Positions 24,275-33,324 of a stretch of 64,000 nt of DNA are shown one piece after another. Each line of letters starts with the position of its first letter. Positions within the stretch are counted from its first letter, which is position 1. The notes under the pieces were generated by a model. That model did not search any database. It was not told the DNA's origin and was given only the letters and a program-made list of their open reading frames with translations. The stretch lies in NCBI RefSeq assembly GCF_013344475.1, contig NZ_JABUOU010000001.1:992001-1056000 (forward strand). Direction: 5' to 3'. The DNA is from Martelella limonii (GTDB taxonomy: Bacteria; Pseudomonadota; Alphaproteobacteria; Rhizobiales; Rhizobiaceae). The position numbers and the translations under genes are program-made.

Positions 24275-26413
24275 TCACCAGGTCTGGCGCAGCGTCACAT
24301 AAACGGCTCGGCCCGGATTGTACCAGTCGGCGCCGTAGCCGCCATAGGCGACGTATTTCTCGTTGAAGAGATTGGTGGCGTTGACCTGCAGCGTCGTGTG
24401 TTCGGCGACATCGTAGGAGAAGGCCGCATCGAACGTGATGTTCGGGTCGGACTTCACGAGATTGTCCTCTCCGAAATAATAGGCGCTCTGGTAATGTGCG
24501 CCGAGACCGAAGGTCATGTCGCCGCGCCGGCCCTCGCCTTCCAGCGTGTAATCCACCCACAGCGAGGCGACATTGTTGGGCACGAAACCGAGCTGGTTGC
24601 CGACATTGCCCCGTGTGCCGTTTTCCACAATCTCCGACATCATGTAGGAATAGGCTGCCGTCATGCTGAAATTGTGCGGCAGTTCGGCCTTGGCCTCGAG
24701 ATCGATACCGCGCACCCGCGCCTCGCCGATCGATTCCTGCAGGCTGGTCGCAGGATTGGTGACCGTGATATTGGTTTTCGACAGGTCGTAGAGCGAGACG
24801 CTGAACAGGGCCGGAAAGGCGAGCGGCGCGTATTTCAAGCCGACTTCGTACTGCTCGCCGCGTTCCGGCTCGATTCCGAGCGTGGGCGGCGCCACCGACT
24901 GGGCATAGCTCGCATAGGTCGAGACTTCGTCGGTGATCTTGTAGGTCAGCCCAGCGCGCCCGGTGAACTCGCTGTAGTCGCCCGTTGTGTTGGTCCCGGA
25001 GAGCTGGTTGAGCTGCTCGAGATTAAGCCAGTCGTTGCGCAGGCCGACGGAGGCAATCAGCTTTTCGGAGAAGGTCAGCTCTTCCAGCACGTAGGCCGAG
25101 GTCGTGATCTGGTCGTTCTTGGTGCTGGCGTAGGGGCCCGCGTAGTTGGGCCCGCCCGAGCGAACCGGATTGGTCCAGTCTATGCCCGGTGCAACGTCAT
25201 AGTAGCTGACATTGGTGCCGGAATAGGTCTCGTACTGCATCCCCGCCAGCGTCCGGCTGTCGACATTGGCGAAGGACGTATCGTACTCGAAATGCGCATC
25301 GATGACGAAATCGTCATAGGACTGGGCATTGCCGAAATAGTAGCGGTCGGCGATGGTGTCGCCGTTGCTGACCGGCTCGTAGACATAGGCATAGCCAAAG
25401 CCGGTTTCGCTGCTCGAATAGCGCGTCCGCGAGCTGAAGATGAGCCCCGAACCGAAGTCGTGATCGAACATCCACGTGACGGTATTGCGGGTCACATCGT
25501 TGTAGTTGTAGTCGGGTTCGCCAAGAAATGTGCTGCGGCTGAAGTCCGAGCCGATCGGGTAACCACCGCTGCCGGGCGTGCCGTCGAGGTCGAGATAGTC
25601 GTAGATCAACGTCATCTCGGTAGCGTCGTCGATGCGCCAGGTGAGGCCGCCCATGATGAAGCTCTCGTCATCATTGGAATAATCGTATTCCGCATCCGCG
25701 TTCTGGAATTTCCCCGTCAGGCGGTAGGAGAGCGTGTCATCTTCTGTGATATTGTCGCCGAAATCGAAGCCGACCTCGGCGTGATCGAAGGAACCGCCGG
25801 TGATATAGGCTTCGCCAAACCGCTCGCTGCGCGGTTTCTTCGAGACGAAATTCACGGTCCCGCCCGGGTCCGAAACGCCGAAGATCGTCGAATCAGCCCC
25901 CTTGAGGACTTCCACACGCTCGAAAGCGTAAGGCTCCTCGCGGATGCCCCCGAAGGGGTCTCCGAGCGGAAGGCCGTCGCGATAGCTGTAAGCGTCGAAG
26001 CCACGGATCTTGTAGTAGTCGAAGCGGTCGTCGGAACCGTAGAAGTCCGTGGTCACGCCCGAGGTGTAATCCAGCACCTGCTCGACGGTCTGGGCATCGC
26101 GGAACTGGATTTCCTTGGAAGTAATGACGGATACGGACGCTGCGGTATCGAGGAAATCAGTCGCGAGCTTCCCGCCGCCGGTATTGCCGAAGGAAACGAT
26201 CGAGCTTTCATCGCTTGCGCCATAGCCATCAACCGAGACGACGACCGGCTCGAGAACGGTGACACCGACGCTTTCGCCATCCTGGCTATCCGTCTGTTCC
26301 TGGGCCGAAAGAGGCAGAGGAATGGCGACAAGCGCCGTGCAGCCGAGAAGAAGAGCAAGCCTGTAGCCCTTCAGGGAACCCCGGCCGGCCTGATTGCGTA
26401 TTGAAAAATTCAT
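24275..26413 (-). CDS. TonB-dependent siderophore receptor
   Basis: The 712-residue outer-membrane protein has a signal peptide (LALLLGCTALVAIPLPLSAQ), a TonB-box-like stretch near EPVVVSVDGYG and a plug domain with SVSVITSKEIQFRDAQTVEQ, YYKIRGFDAYSYRDGLPLG and ERVEVLKGADSTIFGVSDPG (about 85-215). A 22-strand barrel follows, ending in the C-terminal aromatic TLRQTW. The pattern is that of the ferrichrome/ferripyoverdine receptor group. ATG 26413 was taken because the signal peptide then begins normally; the longer frame upstream adds nothing. It is divergent from the binding-protein operon, so one control region at 26414-26668 probably drives both. The siderophore type cannot be read from sequence. 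Confidence 0.93.
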   Translation of the reverse strand: MNFSIRNQAGRGSLKGYRLALLLGCTALVAIPLPLSAQEQTDSQDGESVGVTVLEPVVVSVDGYGASDESSIVSFGNTGGGKLATDFLDTAASVSVITSKEIQFRDAQTVEQVLDYTSGVTTDFYGSDDRFDYYKIRGFDAYSYRDGLPLGDPFGGIREEPYAFERVEVLKGADSTIFGVSDPGGTVNFVSKKPRSERFGEAYITGGSFDHAEVGFDFGDNITEDDTLSYRLTGKFQNADAEYDYSNDDESFIMGGLTWRIDDATEMTLIYDYLDLDGTPGSGGYPIGSDFSRSTFLGEPDYNYNDVTRNTVTWMFDHDFGSGLIFSSRTRYSSSETGFGYAYVYEPVSNGDTIADRYYFGNAQSYDDFVIDAHFEYDTSFANVDSRTLAGMQYETYSGTNVSYYDVAPGIDWTNPVRSGGPNYAGPYASTKNDQITTSAYVLEELTFSEKLIASVGLRNDWLNLEQLNQLSGTNTTGDYSEFTGRAGLTYKITDEVSTYASYAQSVAPPTLGIEPERGEQYEVGLKYAPLAFPALFSVSLYDLSKTNITVTNPATSLQESIGEARVRGIDLEAKAELPHNFSMTAAYSYMMSEIVENGTRGNVGNQLGFVPNNVASLWVDYTLEGEGRRGDMTFGLGAHYQSAYYFGEDNLVKSDPNITFDAAFSYDVAEHTTLQVNATNLFNEKYVAYGGYGADWYNPGRAVYVTLRQTW

Positions 26414-26628
26414 GTCCAGTTTCCAGAAATCGCGTCCCGCAGATTGACAGCCTTTTCCGTGCAATCCGTCAGCGCGGCAGCGGCGGAACGGCTGTCATAT
26501 TCGGCGCGAAAATACCTGATTGTTTTAGTCTAGTATTGTATGTTTTTCGGTTTTTGAAGGATTCTCCTGCTCCTGCACCAACGGCGCCGGCGCGCACAGG
26601 CCTATCGCTTGACCTCGTCTATTAAACA

Positions 26629-26648
26629 TGAAAGTTAGCGTCAACTTT
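26629..26648. promoter_or_regulatory. candidate iron-responsive operator (IRO-like TGA-N9-TCA)
   Basis: TGA (26629-26631), nine bases, then TCA (26641-26643) matches the rhizobial RirA-type IRO pattern. It overlaps an inverted repeat AAAGTT-AGCGTC-AACTTT (26631-26648). The site lies 20 bp before the binding-protein ATG in the divergent control region. TGA-N9-TCA alone is common, so the overlap with the palindrome and the iron context carry the call. Confidence 0.5.
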
Positions 26649-26668
26649 AAGCGTTCAAAGAGGTCGTC

Positions 26669-27679
26669 ATGCGGCGCTTTTTCCTATTCTCCCTGCTCGC
26701 CACGGCAGCCGGGCTCAGCTTCTCCGCACATGATGCTGCCCTTGCCGGCCAACCCCTTGCCGAGCCGATCATCATCCGCCATGCCTTCGGCGAGACCGTG
26801 ATCACCGAAAAGCCGGAGCGGGTGGCGACCGTTGCCTGGGCCAATCAAGAAGTACCACTGGCGCTCGGCGTGGTGCCGGTCGGCTTCGCGGCGGCCAATT
26901 TCGGCGATGATGACGGAGACGGGCTTTTGCCCTGGGTTTCGGAGCGGCTCGGCACACTGGACGCCGCACCGCCGCCGCTGTTCGACGAGGGCGACGGCAT
27001 TGATTTCGAGGCCGTTGCAGAGGTCCGGCCGGACGTCATTCTCGCAGCCTATTCCGGACTGACTGCCGCCGATTACGAAACGCTGAGCCTGATTGCACCG
27101 GTGATCGCCTATCCCGAAGCGCCCTGGTCGACCAACTGGCGCGACATGATCCGGCTCGACAGTGCCGGCATCGGCATGGCAGCTGAGGGCGATCAGCTGA
27201 TTGCCCGGACCGAGGCAGAGATTGCGGCGGAGGTTGCAAAATATCCCGAACTGTCCGGCAAGACGGCAATGTTCATAACCCATCTCGACGCCACCGATCT
27301 AAGCGTGGTGAATTTCTACACGACCCATGACACGCGCGTGCAGTTTTTCGCCGATCTCGGGCTTGAGGCGCCTGCAAGCGTTGTCGCGGCTTCGAAAGGC
27401 GCAAGCTTCTCAGGCTCGCTCAGCGTCGAGCGGGTCGATGCGCTCGACGATGTCGACATCATCGTCGCCTATGGCGACAACGTGCTCTATGAAGCAATGA
27501 AAGCAAACCCGCTGATGAGCCGTATCCCGGCGGTGAAGAATGGTGCGGTCGTTCTCCTCGGGTCCGACCCTCTTGGCACGGCTGCCAACCCGACCCCGCT
27601 TTCGATCTCCTATGTGCTCGATGACTATGTGGCAAAACTTGCCGCAGCGGCCAGAAAGTCAGCCGCAACGCCGGAATGA
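26669..27679 (+). CDS. iron-siderophore periplasmic binding protein (FecB/FhuD class)
   Basis: The 336-residue protein has a signal peptide (FFLFSLLATAAGLSFSAHDA, with cleavage near ALA-GQ). A class III binding-protein fold follows: IIIRHAFGETVITEKPERVA, ATVAWANQEVPLALGVVPVG, EAVAEVRPDVILAAYSG and an EVAKYPELSGKTAMFI segment of the long backbone helix. These are hallmarks of ferric-siderophore and cobalamin binding proteins. First gene of an operon in which each downstream gene overlaps its predecessor by 4 nt. It should hand the ferric siderophore from the TonB receptor to the FecCD-type permeases. Confidence 0.92.
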   Translation: MRRFFLFSLLATAAGLSFSAHDAALAGQPLAEPIIIRHAFGETVITEKPERVATVAWANQEVPLALGVVPVGFAAANFGDDDGDGLLPWVSERLGTLDAAPPPLFDEGDGIDFEAVAEVRPDVILAAYSGLTAADYETLSLIAPVIAYPEAPWSTNWRDMIRLDSAGIGMAAEGDQLIARTEAEIAAEVAKYPELSGKTAMFITHLDATDLSVVNFYTTHDTRVQFFADLGLEAPASVVAASKGASFSGSLSVERVDALDDVDIIVAYGDNVLYEAMKANPLMSRIPAVKNGAVVLLGSDPLGTAANPTPLSISYVLDDYVAKLAAAARKSAATPE

Positions 27680-28701
27680 GGGCGCAAGGGCAAATTGCCC
27701 CCGGCATGGGTGGCGGACGGCGGGTGGGCTGGCTGGCCCTCACAATGCTCGCGGTCGTGGTGCTGGCGGGCGCTTCGCTGGCGATCGGCACGCGCGGGGT
27801 TTCCGTGTCCGATATCGCGGCAGCCCTTTCCGGCCATGACGACACGATCGGCGAGGCCGTGGTGGCAATGCGCATTCCGCGCACGGTTCTCGCCGTGCTG
27901 GCGGGCGCCGCACTCGGGCTTTCCGGCGCGCTGATGCAGGGCATCACCCGCAACCCCCTCGCCGACCCCGGCATTTTCGGCGTCAACATGGGCGCGGCGC
28001 TGGCGGTTGTCATCGGCGTCGCCTTTTTCAGTATCAGCTCCTCCAACGCCTACATATGGACGGCGATCCTCGGCGCGGGCGTCACCGCAGTCTTCGTCTA
28101 TCTCGTCGGCTCGCTCGGACGCGGGGGCGCCACGCCGCTGAAGCTGACGCTTGCCGGGGCAGCGACCTCGATCGCGTTTGCCTCGCTGGTCATGGCGATC
28201 GTGCTGCCGAGAGGGGATATCGCCGGCGGCATCCGCTCCTGGCAGATCGGTGTCGTCGGCGGGGCCACATTTTCCCGCATCCTTCCTGTCCTGCCCTTCC
28301 TTGCCGTCGGCGTCGCGCTCGCCTTTATCTCGGCGCGCAAGCTCAACGCCATGGCGCTGGGCGACGAAGTGGCGGCGGGCCTCGGGGAAAACGTTGCCCT
28401 TGGCCGCGCAGTCGCAGCGCTTTCAGCTGTGCTCCTGTGCGGGGCAACGACGGCGGTCTGCGGGCCGATCGGTTTTGTCGGGCTCGTGGTCCCGCATGCG
28501 TGCCGCCTGATCGTCGGCGTCGATCACCGCTGGCTCCTTCCGTTCTCGGCCCTTGGCGGTGGTATCCTGCTCCTGGCGAGCGATATCATCGGGCGCATTG
28601 CCGCCCGTCCCGGCGAGGTCGAAGTCGGCATCATCACCGCGCTGGTCGGCGGGCCGGTCTTCATCTGGATCGTCCGGCGACAGCAGGTGCGCGAACTATG
28701 A
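27676..28701 (+). CDS. FecCD-family iron-siderophore ABC permease (first subunit)
   Basis: The 341-residue inner-membrane protein has about nine to ten helices. It shows the FecCD signatures RIPRTVLAVLAGAALGLSGA with LMQGITRNPLADPGIFGVN, ALGDEVAAGLGENVALGRAV (the cytoplasmic coupling loop), GPIGFVGLVVPHACRLIVG and a C-terminal GGPVFIWIVRR. It starts inside the binding-protein stop (ATGA) and ends in an ATGA overlap with the second permease. It forms a heterodimer with that subunit. The N-terminal 15 residues (RAQGQIAPGMGGGRR) are unusually polar before the first helix, and an ATG at 27706 would give a shorter form. Confidence 0.93.
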   Translation: MRAQGQIAPGMGGGRRVGWLALTMLAVVVLAGASLAIGTRGVSVSDIAAALSGHDDTIGEAVVAMRIPRTVLAVLAGAALGLSGALMQGITRNPLADPGIFGVNMGAALAVVIGVAFFSISSSNAYIWTAILGAGVTAVFVYLVGSLGRGGATPLKLTLAGAATSIAFASLVMAIVLPRGDIAGGIRSWQIGVVGGATFSRILPVLPFLAVGVALAFISARKLNAMALGDEVAAGLGENVALGRAVAALSAVLLCGATTAVCGPIGFVGLVVPHACRLIVGVDHRWLLPFSALGGGILLLASDIIGRIAARPGEVEVGIITALVGGPVFIWIVRRQQVREL

Positions 28702-29738
28702 CGGCCCCCTCTTCGACCCTTGAACGCGTGAGCGCGACGAGAACCCGGCGCGGCAATCGGCGGCGGCTGGTCATGGCGCTGTTCGTCGCGCTGATTGCCG
28801 CCCTGTTTGCGTTGACGCTGATGCTGGGCAAGTCCTTCGCGCCACCCGGCGCGGTCCTGCGCGTGCTGCTCGGCGAGGATGTGCCGGGGCTTTCCTTCAC
28901 GGTCGGGCAATTGCGCCTGCCGCGCGCCATGCTGGCGGTGCTGGCCGGGGCGAGCTTCGGCCTTGGCGGTGTCGCCTTCCAGATCATGCTGCGCAATCCG
29001 CTGGCGAGCCCGGACATTATCGGCATCAGTTCCGGTGCCAGTGCCGCGGCGGTGTTTGCCATCGTGGTACTGAAGCTCGACGGGGCCAGTGTCTCGGTCT
29101 TTGCCGTTTCGGCCGGCCTCGGCGTCGCGCTTCTCGTCTACGGCCTTGCCGCAAGGAACGGCGTTGCCGGAACCCGGCTTATCCTCGTCGGCATCGGCGT
29201 TTCCTCGATGCTGGAGAGCATGATCTCCTATGTGCTGTCGCGTGCGCCGATGTGGAACCTGCAGGAGGCGCTGCGCTGGCTGACGGGCAGCATCAATGGC
29301 GCTCGGCCGGATCAGGCGGTTCCGCTTGTGCTCAGCCTTGTCGTCTGCGGCGGGCTGCTGCTCGGCAAGGCCCGGGATCTTGAAGCGCTCCGACTTGGCG
29401 ACGATACGGCCGCAGCGCTCGGCGTCGGCATTGCCCGAACCCGCCTCATGGTGACGATCGCCGCCGTAGGCCTGATCGCGATCGCGACGGCGGTCACCGG
29501 GCCGATCGCCTTCGTGGCCTTTCTCTCCGGGCCGATCGCCGCGCGCATCACGCGCAGCGGCGGCTCCCTGCTGATCCCGGCCGCCATGGTCGGCGCAAGC
29601 CTCGTTCTCATCGCCGATTATGCCGGCCAGTTCCTGCTGCCGGCACGCTATCCCGTCGGCGTCGTCACCGGGGCGCTAGGGGCACCCTATCTCATCTATC
29701 TCATCATTCGCGCCAACAGATCGGAAAGAGCGCCATGA
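28698..29738 (+). CDS. FecCD-family iron-siderophore ABC permease (second subunit)
   Basis: The protein of about 346 residues starts MTAPSSTLERVSATRTRRGN and enters a membrane helix at about residue 25. FecCD landmarks are RLPRAMLAVLAGASFGLGGV, FQIMLRNPLASPDIIGISSG, LRLGDDTAAALGVGIARTRL and a terminal GALGAPYLIYLIIRANRS. The true start is the ATG at 28698, which overlaps the previous stop; the open frame continues far upstream only as a shadow of the first permease gene. It pairs with that permease to form the channel, and its stop overlaps the ATPase start. Confidence 0.93.
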   Translation: MTAPSSTLERVSATRTRRGNRRRLVMALFVALIAALFALTLMLGKSFAPPGAVLRVLLGEDVPGLSFTVGQLRLPRAMLAVLAGASFGLGGVAFQIMLRNPLASPDIIGISSGASAAAVFAIVVLKLDGASVSVFAVSAGLGVALLVYGLAARNGVAGTRLILVGIGVSSMLESMISYVLSRAPMWNLQEALRWLTGSINGARPDQAVPLVLSLVVCGGLLLGKARDLEALRLGDDTAAALGVGIARTRLMVTIAAVGLIAIATAVTGPIAFVAFLSGPIAARITRSGGSLLIPAAMVGASLVLIADYAGQFLLPARYPVGVVTGALGAPYLIYLIIRANRSERAP

Positions 29739-30568
29739 ACCGTCATGTTCTCAGCGCAGAAGGCATCACCACCGGCTATGGCGACAAGATCGTGCTCGAC
29801 GATCTCAGCTTCACCGTGCCGGAAAGCCGGATCACGGCGATTGTCGGGGCCAATGCCTGTGGCAAGTCGACCCTGCTCAAGACGCTATCGCGGCTCCTGA
29901 CGCCAAAGCGGGGCGCGGTGCTGCTCGACGGCAAGGCCATCCACCGCACACCGACGAAGCTGCTGGCACGCACCCTCGGTCTGCTACCCCAGTCGCCGCT
30001 CGCGCCGGAGGGAATCACGGTTTCCGATCTGGTCAGTCGTGGCCGCCACCCGCATCAGACCATGTTTTCGCGCTGGAGCGCGAAGGATGACGCAGCGGTG
30101 GCCCTTGCGCTCGATACGACGGGAACGGCGGATCTTGCCGACCGCGCCGTCGACGAACTGTCCGGCGGGCAGCGCCAGCGGGTCTGGATCGCCATGGTGC
30201 TGGCCCAGGAGACCGATATCCTGCTGCTCGACGAACCGACCACATTTCTCGACATCAGCCATCAGATCGAGGTGCTGGACCTTCTGACCGACCTCAACCG
30301 GAAGCACGGAACCACCGTCGTGATGGTGCTGCACGATCTCAACCTGGCGGCACGCTATGCCGATCACCTGGTAGCGATGAAGGCCGGACGGCTTCATGTG
30401 GCGGGCACGCCGGAAACGGTGCTGACCGAGGACCACATCCGCGCGGTCTTCAGCCTTGAAAGCAGGATCATCACCGACCCGGTTTCCGCCCGGCCGATGA
30501 TGCTGCCGATGGGCCGCCACCACAGCGGCGAAACGCCGACCGAAAAGCCAGAAAGGAAAACGCCATGA
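29735..30568 (+). CDS. iron-siderophore ABC transporter ATPase (FecE/FhuC class)
   Basis: The 277-residue ATPase has Walker A GANACGKSTLLKTL, Q-loop LGLLPQSPLAPEGITV followed by the class-typical VSRGRHPHQTMFSRW, signature LSGGQRQRVWIAM, Walker B ILLLDEPTTFLD with the FecE-class ISHQIEVLDLL, and switch His in VVMVLHDLNLAARYADHL. Everything needed for ATP hydrolysis is present. The Walker A loop has Ala where most relatives have Gly (GANAC versus GPNGC), which is tolerated in the family. It powers the two FecCD permeases, with 4-nt overlaps on both sides, and precedes the ferric-siderophore reductase. Confidence 0.93.
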   Translation: MNRHVLSAEGITTGYGDKIVLDDLSFTVPESRITAIVGANACGKSTLLKTLSRLLTPKRGAVLLDGKAIHRTPTKLLARTLGLLPQSPLAPEGITVSDLVSRGRHPHQTMFSRWSAKDDAAVALALDTTGTADLADRAVDELSGGQRQRVWIAMVLAQETDILLLDEPTTFLDISHQIEVLDLLTDLNRKHGTTVVMVLHDLNLAARYADHLVAMKAGRLHVAGTPETVLTEDHIRAVFSLESRIITDPVSARPMMLPMGRHHSGETPTEKPERKTP

Positions 30569-31611
30569 CGTTCCACCTTGCCGGCATCGCCCGGCCGAAA
30601 GCACCGGCGCTCATGCTCGATACCCTGAAAGAGCATCTGGGCGAGCATTTCGATATCGCGCATTCCGACGGACAGATGACGATCACGACCGAAGCGGGCG
30701 CAATGGCGCTCACGGTCGATGGCGAACAACTGGCGATCGCGCTTGCCGCGCCAAGCACAGAGAAGCTGCAACTGGCGCGCACCATGCTCGCCGAATACCT
30801 GTTCTATTTCGCAGGCGACGACCCGCTTGAACTCACATGGGCTGAACCGCCGGCGCCAACCGCCCCCGCAAACCTGCACGAGGTCCGCGTTGTCGCAACC
30901 GAAAGCGTGACGCCGCATATGCTGCGGGTCAAGTTTGCCTGCGCCGACGTGACGCCGTTCATCGGCGGCAACATGCATGTCCGCCTGCTGGTGCCGCCAA
31001 AGGGCCGGCCGCCGGTCTGGCCTGTGATCGGCGAAGACGGCCGGATCAAATGGCCGGACGGCCCGGATTCGTTGCTGATCCGGGTCTATACGATCCGCTT
31101 CGTTGATATCGAGCGCGGCGAAGTCTGGGTCGATTTCCTCCAGCATCCGGCTGAGGGCACGAAGACGCCCGGCGCCGATTTCGCCCGCGATGCAAAGCCC
31201 GGCGACAGGGCAGCATTTCTCGGTCCCGGCGGCGGCGCCGTTCCCGAGGCCGAACACATCTTCCTTGCCGGCGATGAGGCCGCCCTCCCCGCCATTGCCC
31301 GCATAGCCGGCGAAGCGCCGGCAGGTACACGGCTGACGGCGATCATCGAGGTGGAAAACGCATTTGAGGAACAGGCGATCGGCGGGGCCGCCGATCTCGA
31401 CCTCACCTGGCTGCACCGCGCTTCCGCCGACCACAAGAGCCTGGCGGAGGCCACCAGGGAGGCGATCACCGGCCTCGACAGCGAAACCTTCGTCTGGATC
31501 GCCTGCGAGAAGGGCGATATCCGCGATATCCGCGCGCTTCTGAAGAACCGGCAGCACGACCGCCGGAAAATGTATGTCGCGTGGTACTGGGAGCGCGACA
31601 GCATCGCCTGA
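30565..31611 (+). CDS. siderophore-interacting protein (NAD(P)H-dependent ferric-siderophore reductase, SIP/ViuB family)
   Basis: The 348-residue protein has an N-terminal extension of about 100 residues (a DUF2218-like segment: LKEHLGEHFDIAHSDGQMTI), an FAD-binding barrel with LIRVYTIRFVDIERGEVWVD, DFLQHPAEG and PGDRAAFLGPGGG, and an NAD(P)-binding C-terminal domain with FLAGDEAALPAIARIAGEAP and TFVWIACEKGDIRDIRALLK, ending YVAWYWERD. These are diagnostic of SIP-family reductases, which release iron by reduction in the cytoplasm. It is the last gene of the five-gene uptake operon. The fused N-terminal segment is known in some alphaproteobacterial SIPs. Confidence 0.92.
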   Translation: MTFHLAGIARPKAPALMLDTLKEHLGEHFDIAHSDGQMTITTEAGAMALTVDGEQLAIALAAPSTEKLQLARTMLAEYLFYFAGDDPLELTWAEPPAPTAPANLHEVRVVATESVTPHMLRVKFACADVTPFIGGNMHVRLLVPPKGRPPVWPVIGEDGRIKWPDGPDSLLIRVYTIRFVDIERGEVWVDFLQHPAEGTKTPGADFARDAKPGDRAAFLGPGGGAVPEAEHIFLAGDEAALPAIARIAGEAPAGTRLTAIIEVENAFEEQAIGGAADLDLTWLHRASADHKSLAEATREAITGLDSETFVWIACEKGDIRDIRALLKNRQHDRRKMYVAWYWERDSIA

Positions 31612-31614
31612 TCC

Positions 31615-31660
31615 GGCGCCGGTTGGTCACCAAAACGCAGGCGTAGCCAACCCCGGCGCC
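31615..31660. terminator. long imperfect hairpin after the siderophore operon
   Basis: GGCGCCGGTTGG (31615-31626) pairs with CCAACCCCGGCGCC (31647-31660) with a 2-nt bulge and a 20-nt loop. It lies between the convergent stops of the reductase and a small membrane-protein gene, so a termination or mRNA-end role is likely. There is no T-tract. Confidence 0.45.
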
Positions 31661-31667
31661 GCCGCTC

Positions 31668-31874
31668 TCACGCGCGCCTGACGCCAAAAATGATCGCTGC
31701 CGCCGAAACCGCCAATGGCAGCCAGAAATGGATGAGCCCGATCTGGCTCCAGACGCTGAACTCCTCCCGGCAGCCGGTGGTGTTCATCGCGCAGCCCAAT
31801 GGCACGAAGTAGGAGAACCAGACGAATGTTCCGATCAGGAGCAGGATGCCGAAGATGAGGGAAAGTGTTTTCAT
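31668..31874 (-). CDS. small two-helix membrane protein, function unknown
   Basis: The 68-residue protein starts KTLSLIFGILLLIGTFVWFS (membrane helix one), has a short loop with two cysteines (GCAMNTTGCREEF) that would lie on the periplasmic side and could form a disulfide, and ends with a second helix (LIHFWLPLAVSAAAIIFGVR). The composition and topology look real rather than shadow-like, and no larger frame competes. I do not recognise the family. It converges on the siderophore operon and does not overlap anything. Its cysteine pair might hint at redox or metal sensing, but there is no direct evidence. Confidence 0.6.
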   Translation of the reverse strand: MKTLSLIFGILLLIGTFVWFSYFVPLGCAMNTTGCREEFSVWSQIGLIHFWLPLAVSAAAIIFGVRRA

Positions 31875-32376
31875 GAATCAATGAATTGCCGATTTGCCGC
31901 CAATCGTCCAGCCCCTTCATGGCGCGATCGGCAGCCTGATGCGCGAGCGGATGACGGCAGAGGCAGTTTGCCTATCGGTTTCGGATCGTGACAACCTCAA
32001 ACGTGGTCCGCCGTCTTTCCACGCAAAGGCAATAGATCGCTGCATCCTGCGTGCTTATATTCCAAGACATCGGATATGCCCGCTGCATCTCGGCCATTCT
32101 CGCCCCGACAATGCGTGCCACAGGATCGGCCCGCCGCACGCCTCACCAGGCCTTGCGTCGTCACCCTTCGCGGATCTTCAGTGCGCGGCCGCAACGCACC
32201 GCCCCCCGGTGAGGGGGCTGCTGCCCCAGGGGCCACGCACCCGCGACGGAACCGGGTTGTCATTGTGCCAGGCGCAGGTTTCTCCGGATCCGCGTCAGGC
32301 TCCGAGCAGCCTCTGCTGCCAGAAACCGCATGGCGGTCAGGACGCACCCGCCCGCCTTTGCACCCATCAAGGATTG
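31875..32376. other. 500-bp stretch without a convincing gene
   Basis: Several overlapping frames exist on both strands, but they are rich in Pro, Arg, Ser and His, match no family I know and lack ribosome sites. A GC-rich block (GGTGAGGGGGCTGCTGCCCC near 32210) could form a local hairpin. The stretch separates the siderophore region from the catabolic block and may be degraded coding sequence. Confidence 0.45.
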
Positions 32377-33324
32377 TCAGAGCTGAAAAACACGGCCTGC
32401 GTTCTCAAGGCGGATCTTGCGCTTGAGCCGATCGGGCAAATGCTTCAGATCATCCTCGGCGCTTGCGGTACCCATCGGGAAAGGCCAGTCGCTCCCCAGG
32501 AGGAGATGATCTTCGCCGACCGTCTTCAGCAACAGCTCAAGCACGGCTTCCGAATGCACGATCGTATCGAGATAGAACCATCTGACCGCATCGATGGGAC
32601 TTGCTCCCAAGGGCTTGATCCCCGGCCGGTTGCTGTCGAAACCACGCTGCCACCGGCCGACAAGCTGCGCAAGCGCTCCCCCGCCATGCGACAGGATGAC
32701 CTTGAGATCGGGATAGCGCGTCGGAACATCCCCGAAGATCATTTGTGCCGCGGCAAGCGTCGTTTCCATCGGATTGCCCATCAGATTGGACAGGTAAAAG
32801 GGCGCGAGCCGGCGATCCCTTGATTCGGACGGGTGGATGAGGACCGGCAGCCGGCGTTCGCAGAGGAGCGCCCAAAGCGGATGATAGGCCTCGTCCGCAT
32901 AGCTGTGGGCGCCGATATCGGTCCCGATGATCACGCCGGCCCAGTCCGGCGTCAGCGACGCCGCGACTTCGAGCGCGCATTCGGGCAGATCCGTCGGCAG
33001 ATAGGCCATGGCCCTGATCCGCGGGTCGGCCCCGCTGGCCTTGAGAACACCCGCATTCAACCAGTCGACATAGCCCCTGCGTTCGCCAGCAGGCAGATCC
33101 GCGCGAAACAACGGCGGCGGTGCGGCGGCGACAGCGCCATCGAGACCGTCCTGATCAATCCGCTTGACCAGGTTTTCCGGCCTGCCCATGGCGGAAAGCT
33201 GAAGCCTGAAGCCATGCACCTCGACGAAGCCGTCGCCCGGCTTCATTCCGTATGCGCCCGACTGTGCCTTCTCGGTTATGTCAACCGGCAGAAGATGGGT
33301 GTGAATGTCCCAGCCACCCTCCAT
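32377..33324 (-). CDS. ACMSD-like amidohydrolase (amidohydrolase_2 family decarboxylase/hydrolase)
   Basis: The 315-residue TIM-barrel enzyme shows the metal ligands of the ACMSD/gamma-resorcylate decarboxylase group: WDIHTHLLP near the N-terminus, LPVLIHPSES, LKVILSHGGGALAQLVGRW and LLLGSDWPFPMG. The last two motifs closely follow 2-amino-3-carboxymuconate-6-semialdehyde decarboxylase. The ATG at 33324 overlaps the cupin stop (ATGA), so the two are translationally coupled; the longer frame upstream is the cupin gene's shadow. By family it would decarboxylate or hydrolyse a ring-cleavage product. Its neighbours (bicupin, FAH, RidA) fit a meta-cleavage-type route. Confidence 0.85.
   Translation of the reverse strand: MEGGWDIHTHLLPVDITEKAQSGAYGMKPGDGFVEVHGFRLQLSAMGRPENLVKRIDQDGLDGAVAAAPPPLFRADLPAGERRGYVDWLNAGVLKASGADPRIRAMAYLPTDLPECALEVAASLTPDWAGVIIGTDIGAHSYADEAYHPLWALLCERRLPVLIHPSESRDRRLAPFYLSNLMGNPMETTLAAAQMIFGDVPTRYPDLKVILSHGGGALAQLVGRWQRGFDSNRPGIKPLGASPIDAVRWFYLDTIVHSEAVLELLLKTVGEDHLLLGSDWPFPMGTASAEDDLKHLPDRLKRKIRLENAGRVFQL

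Noticed and set aside
24398-26404. 668-codon plus-strand open frame opposite the TonB receptor
   Set aside because: The receptor on the minus strand has plug, TonB-box-like and C-terminal aromatic features; the other strand has none.
31894-32823. 309-codon plus-strand open frame
   Set aside because: Its right half is antisense to the amidohydrolase, and its left half is His/Pro/Arg-rich with no recognisable domain.
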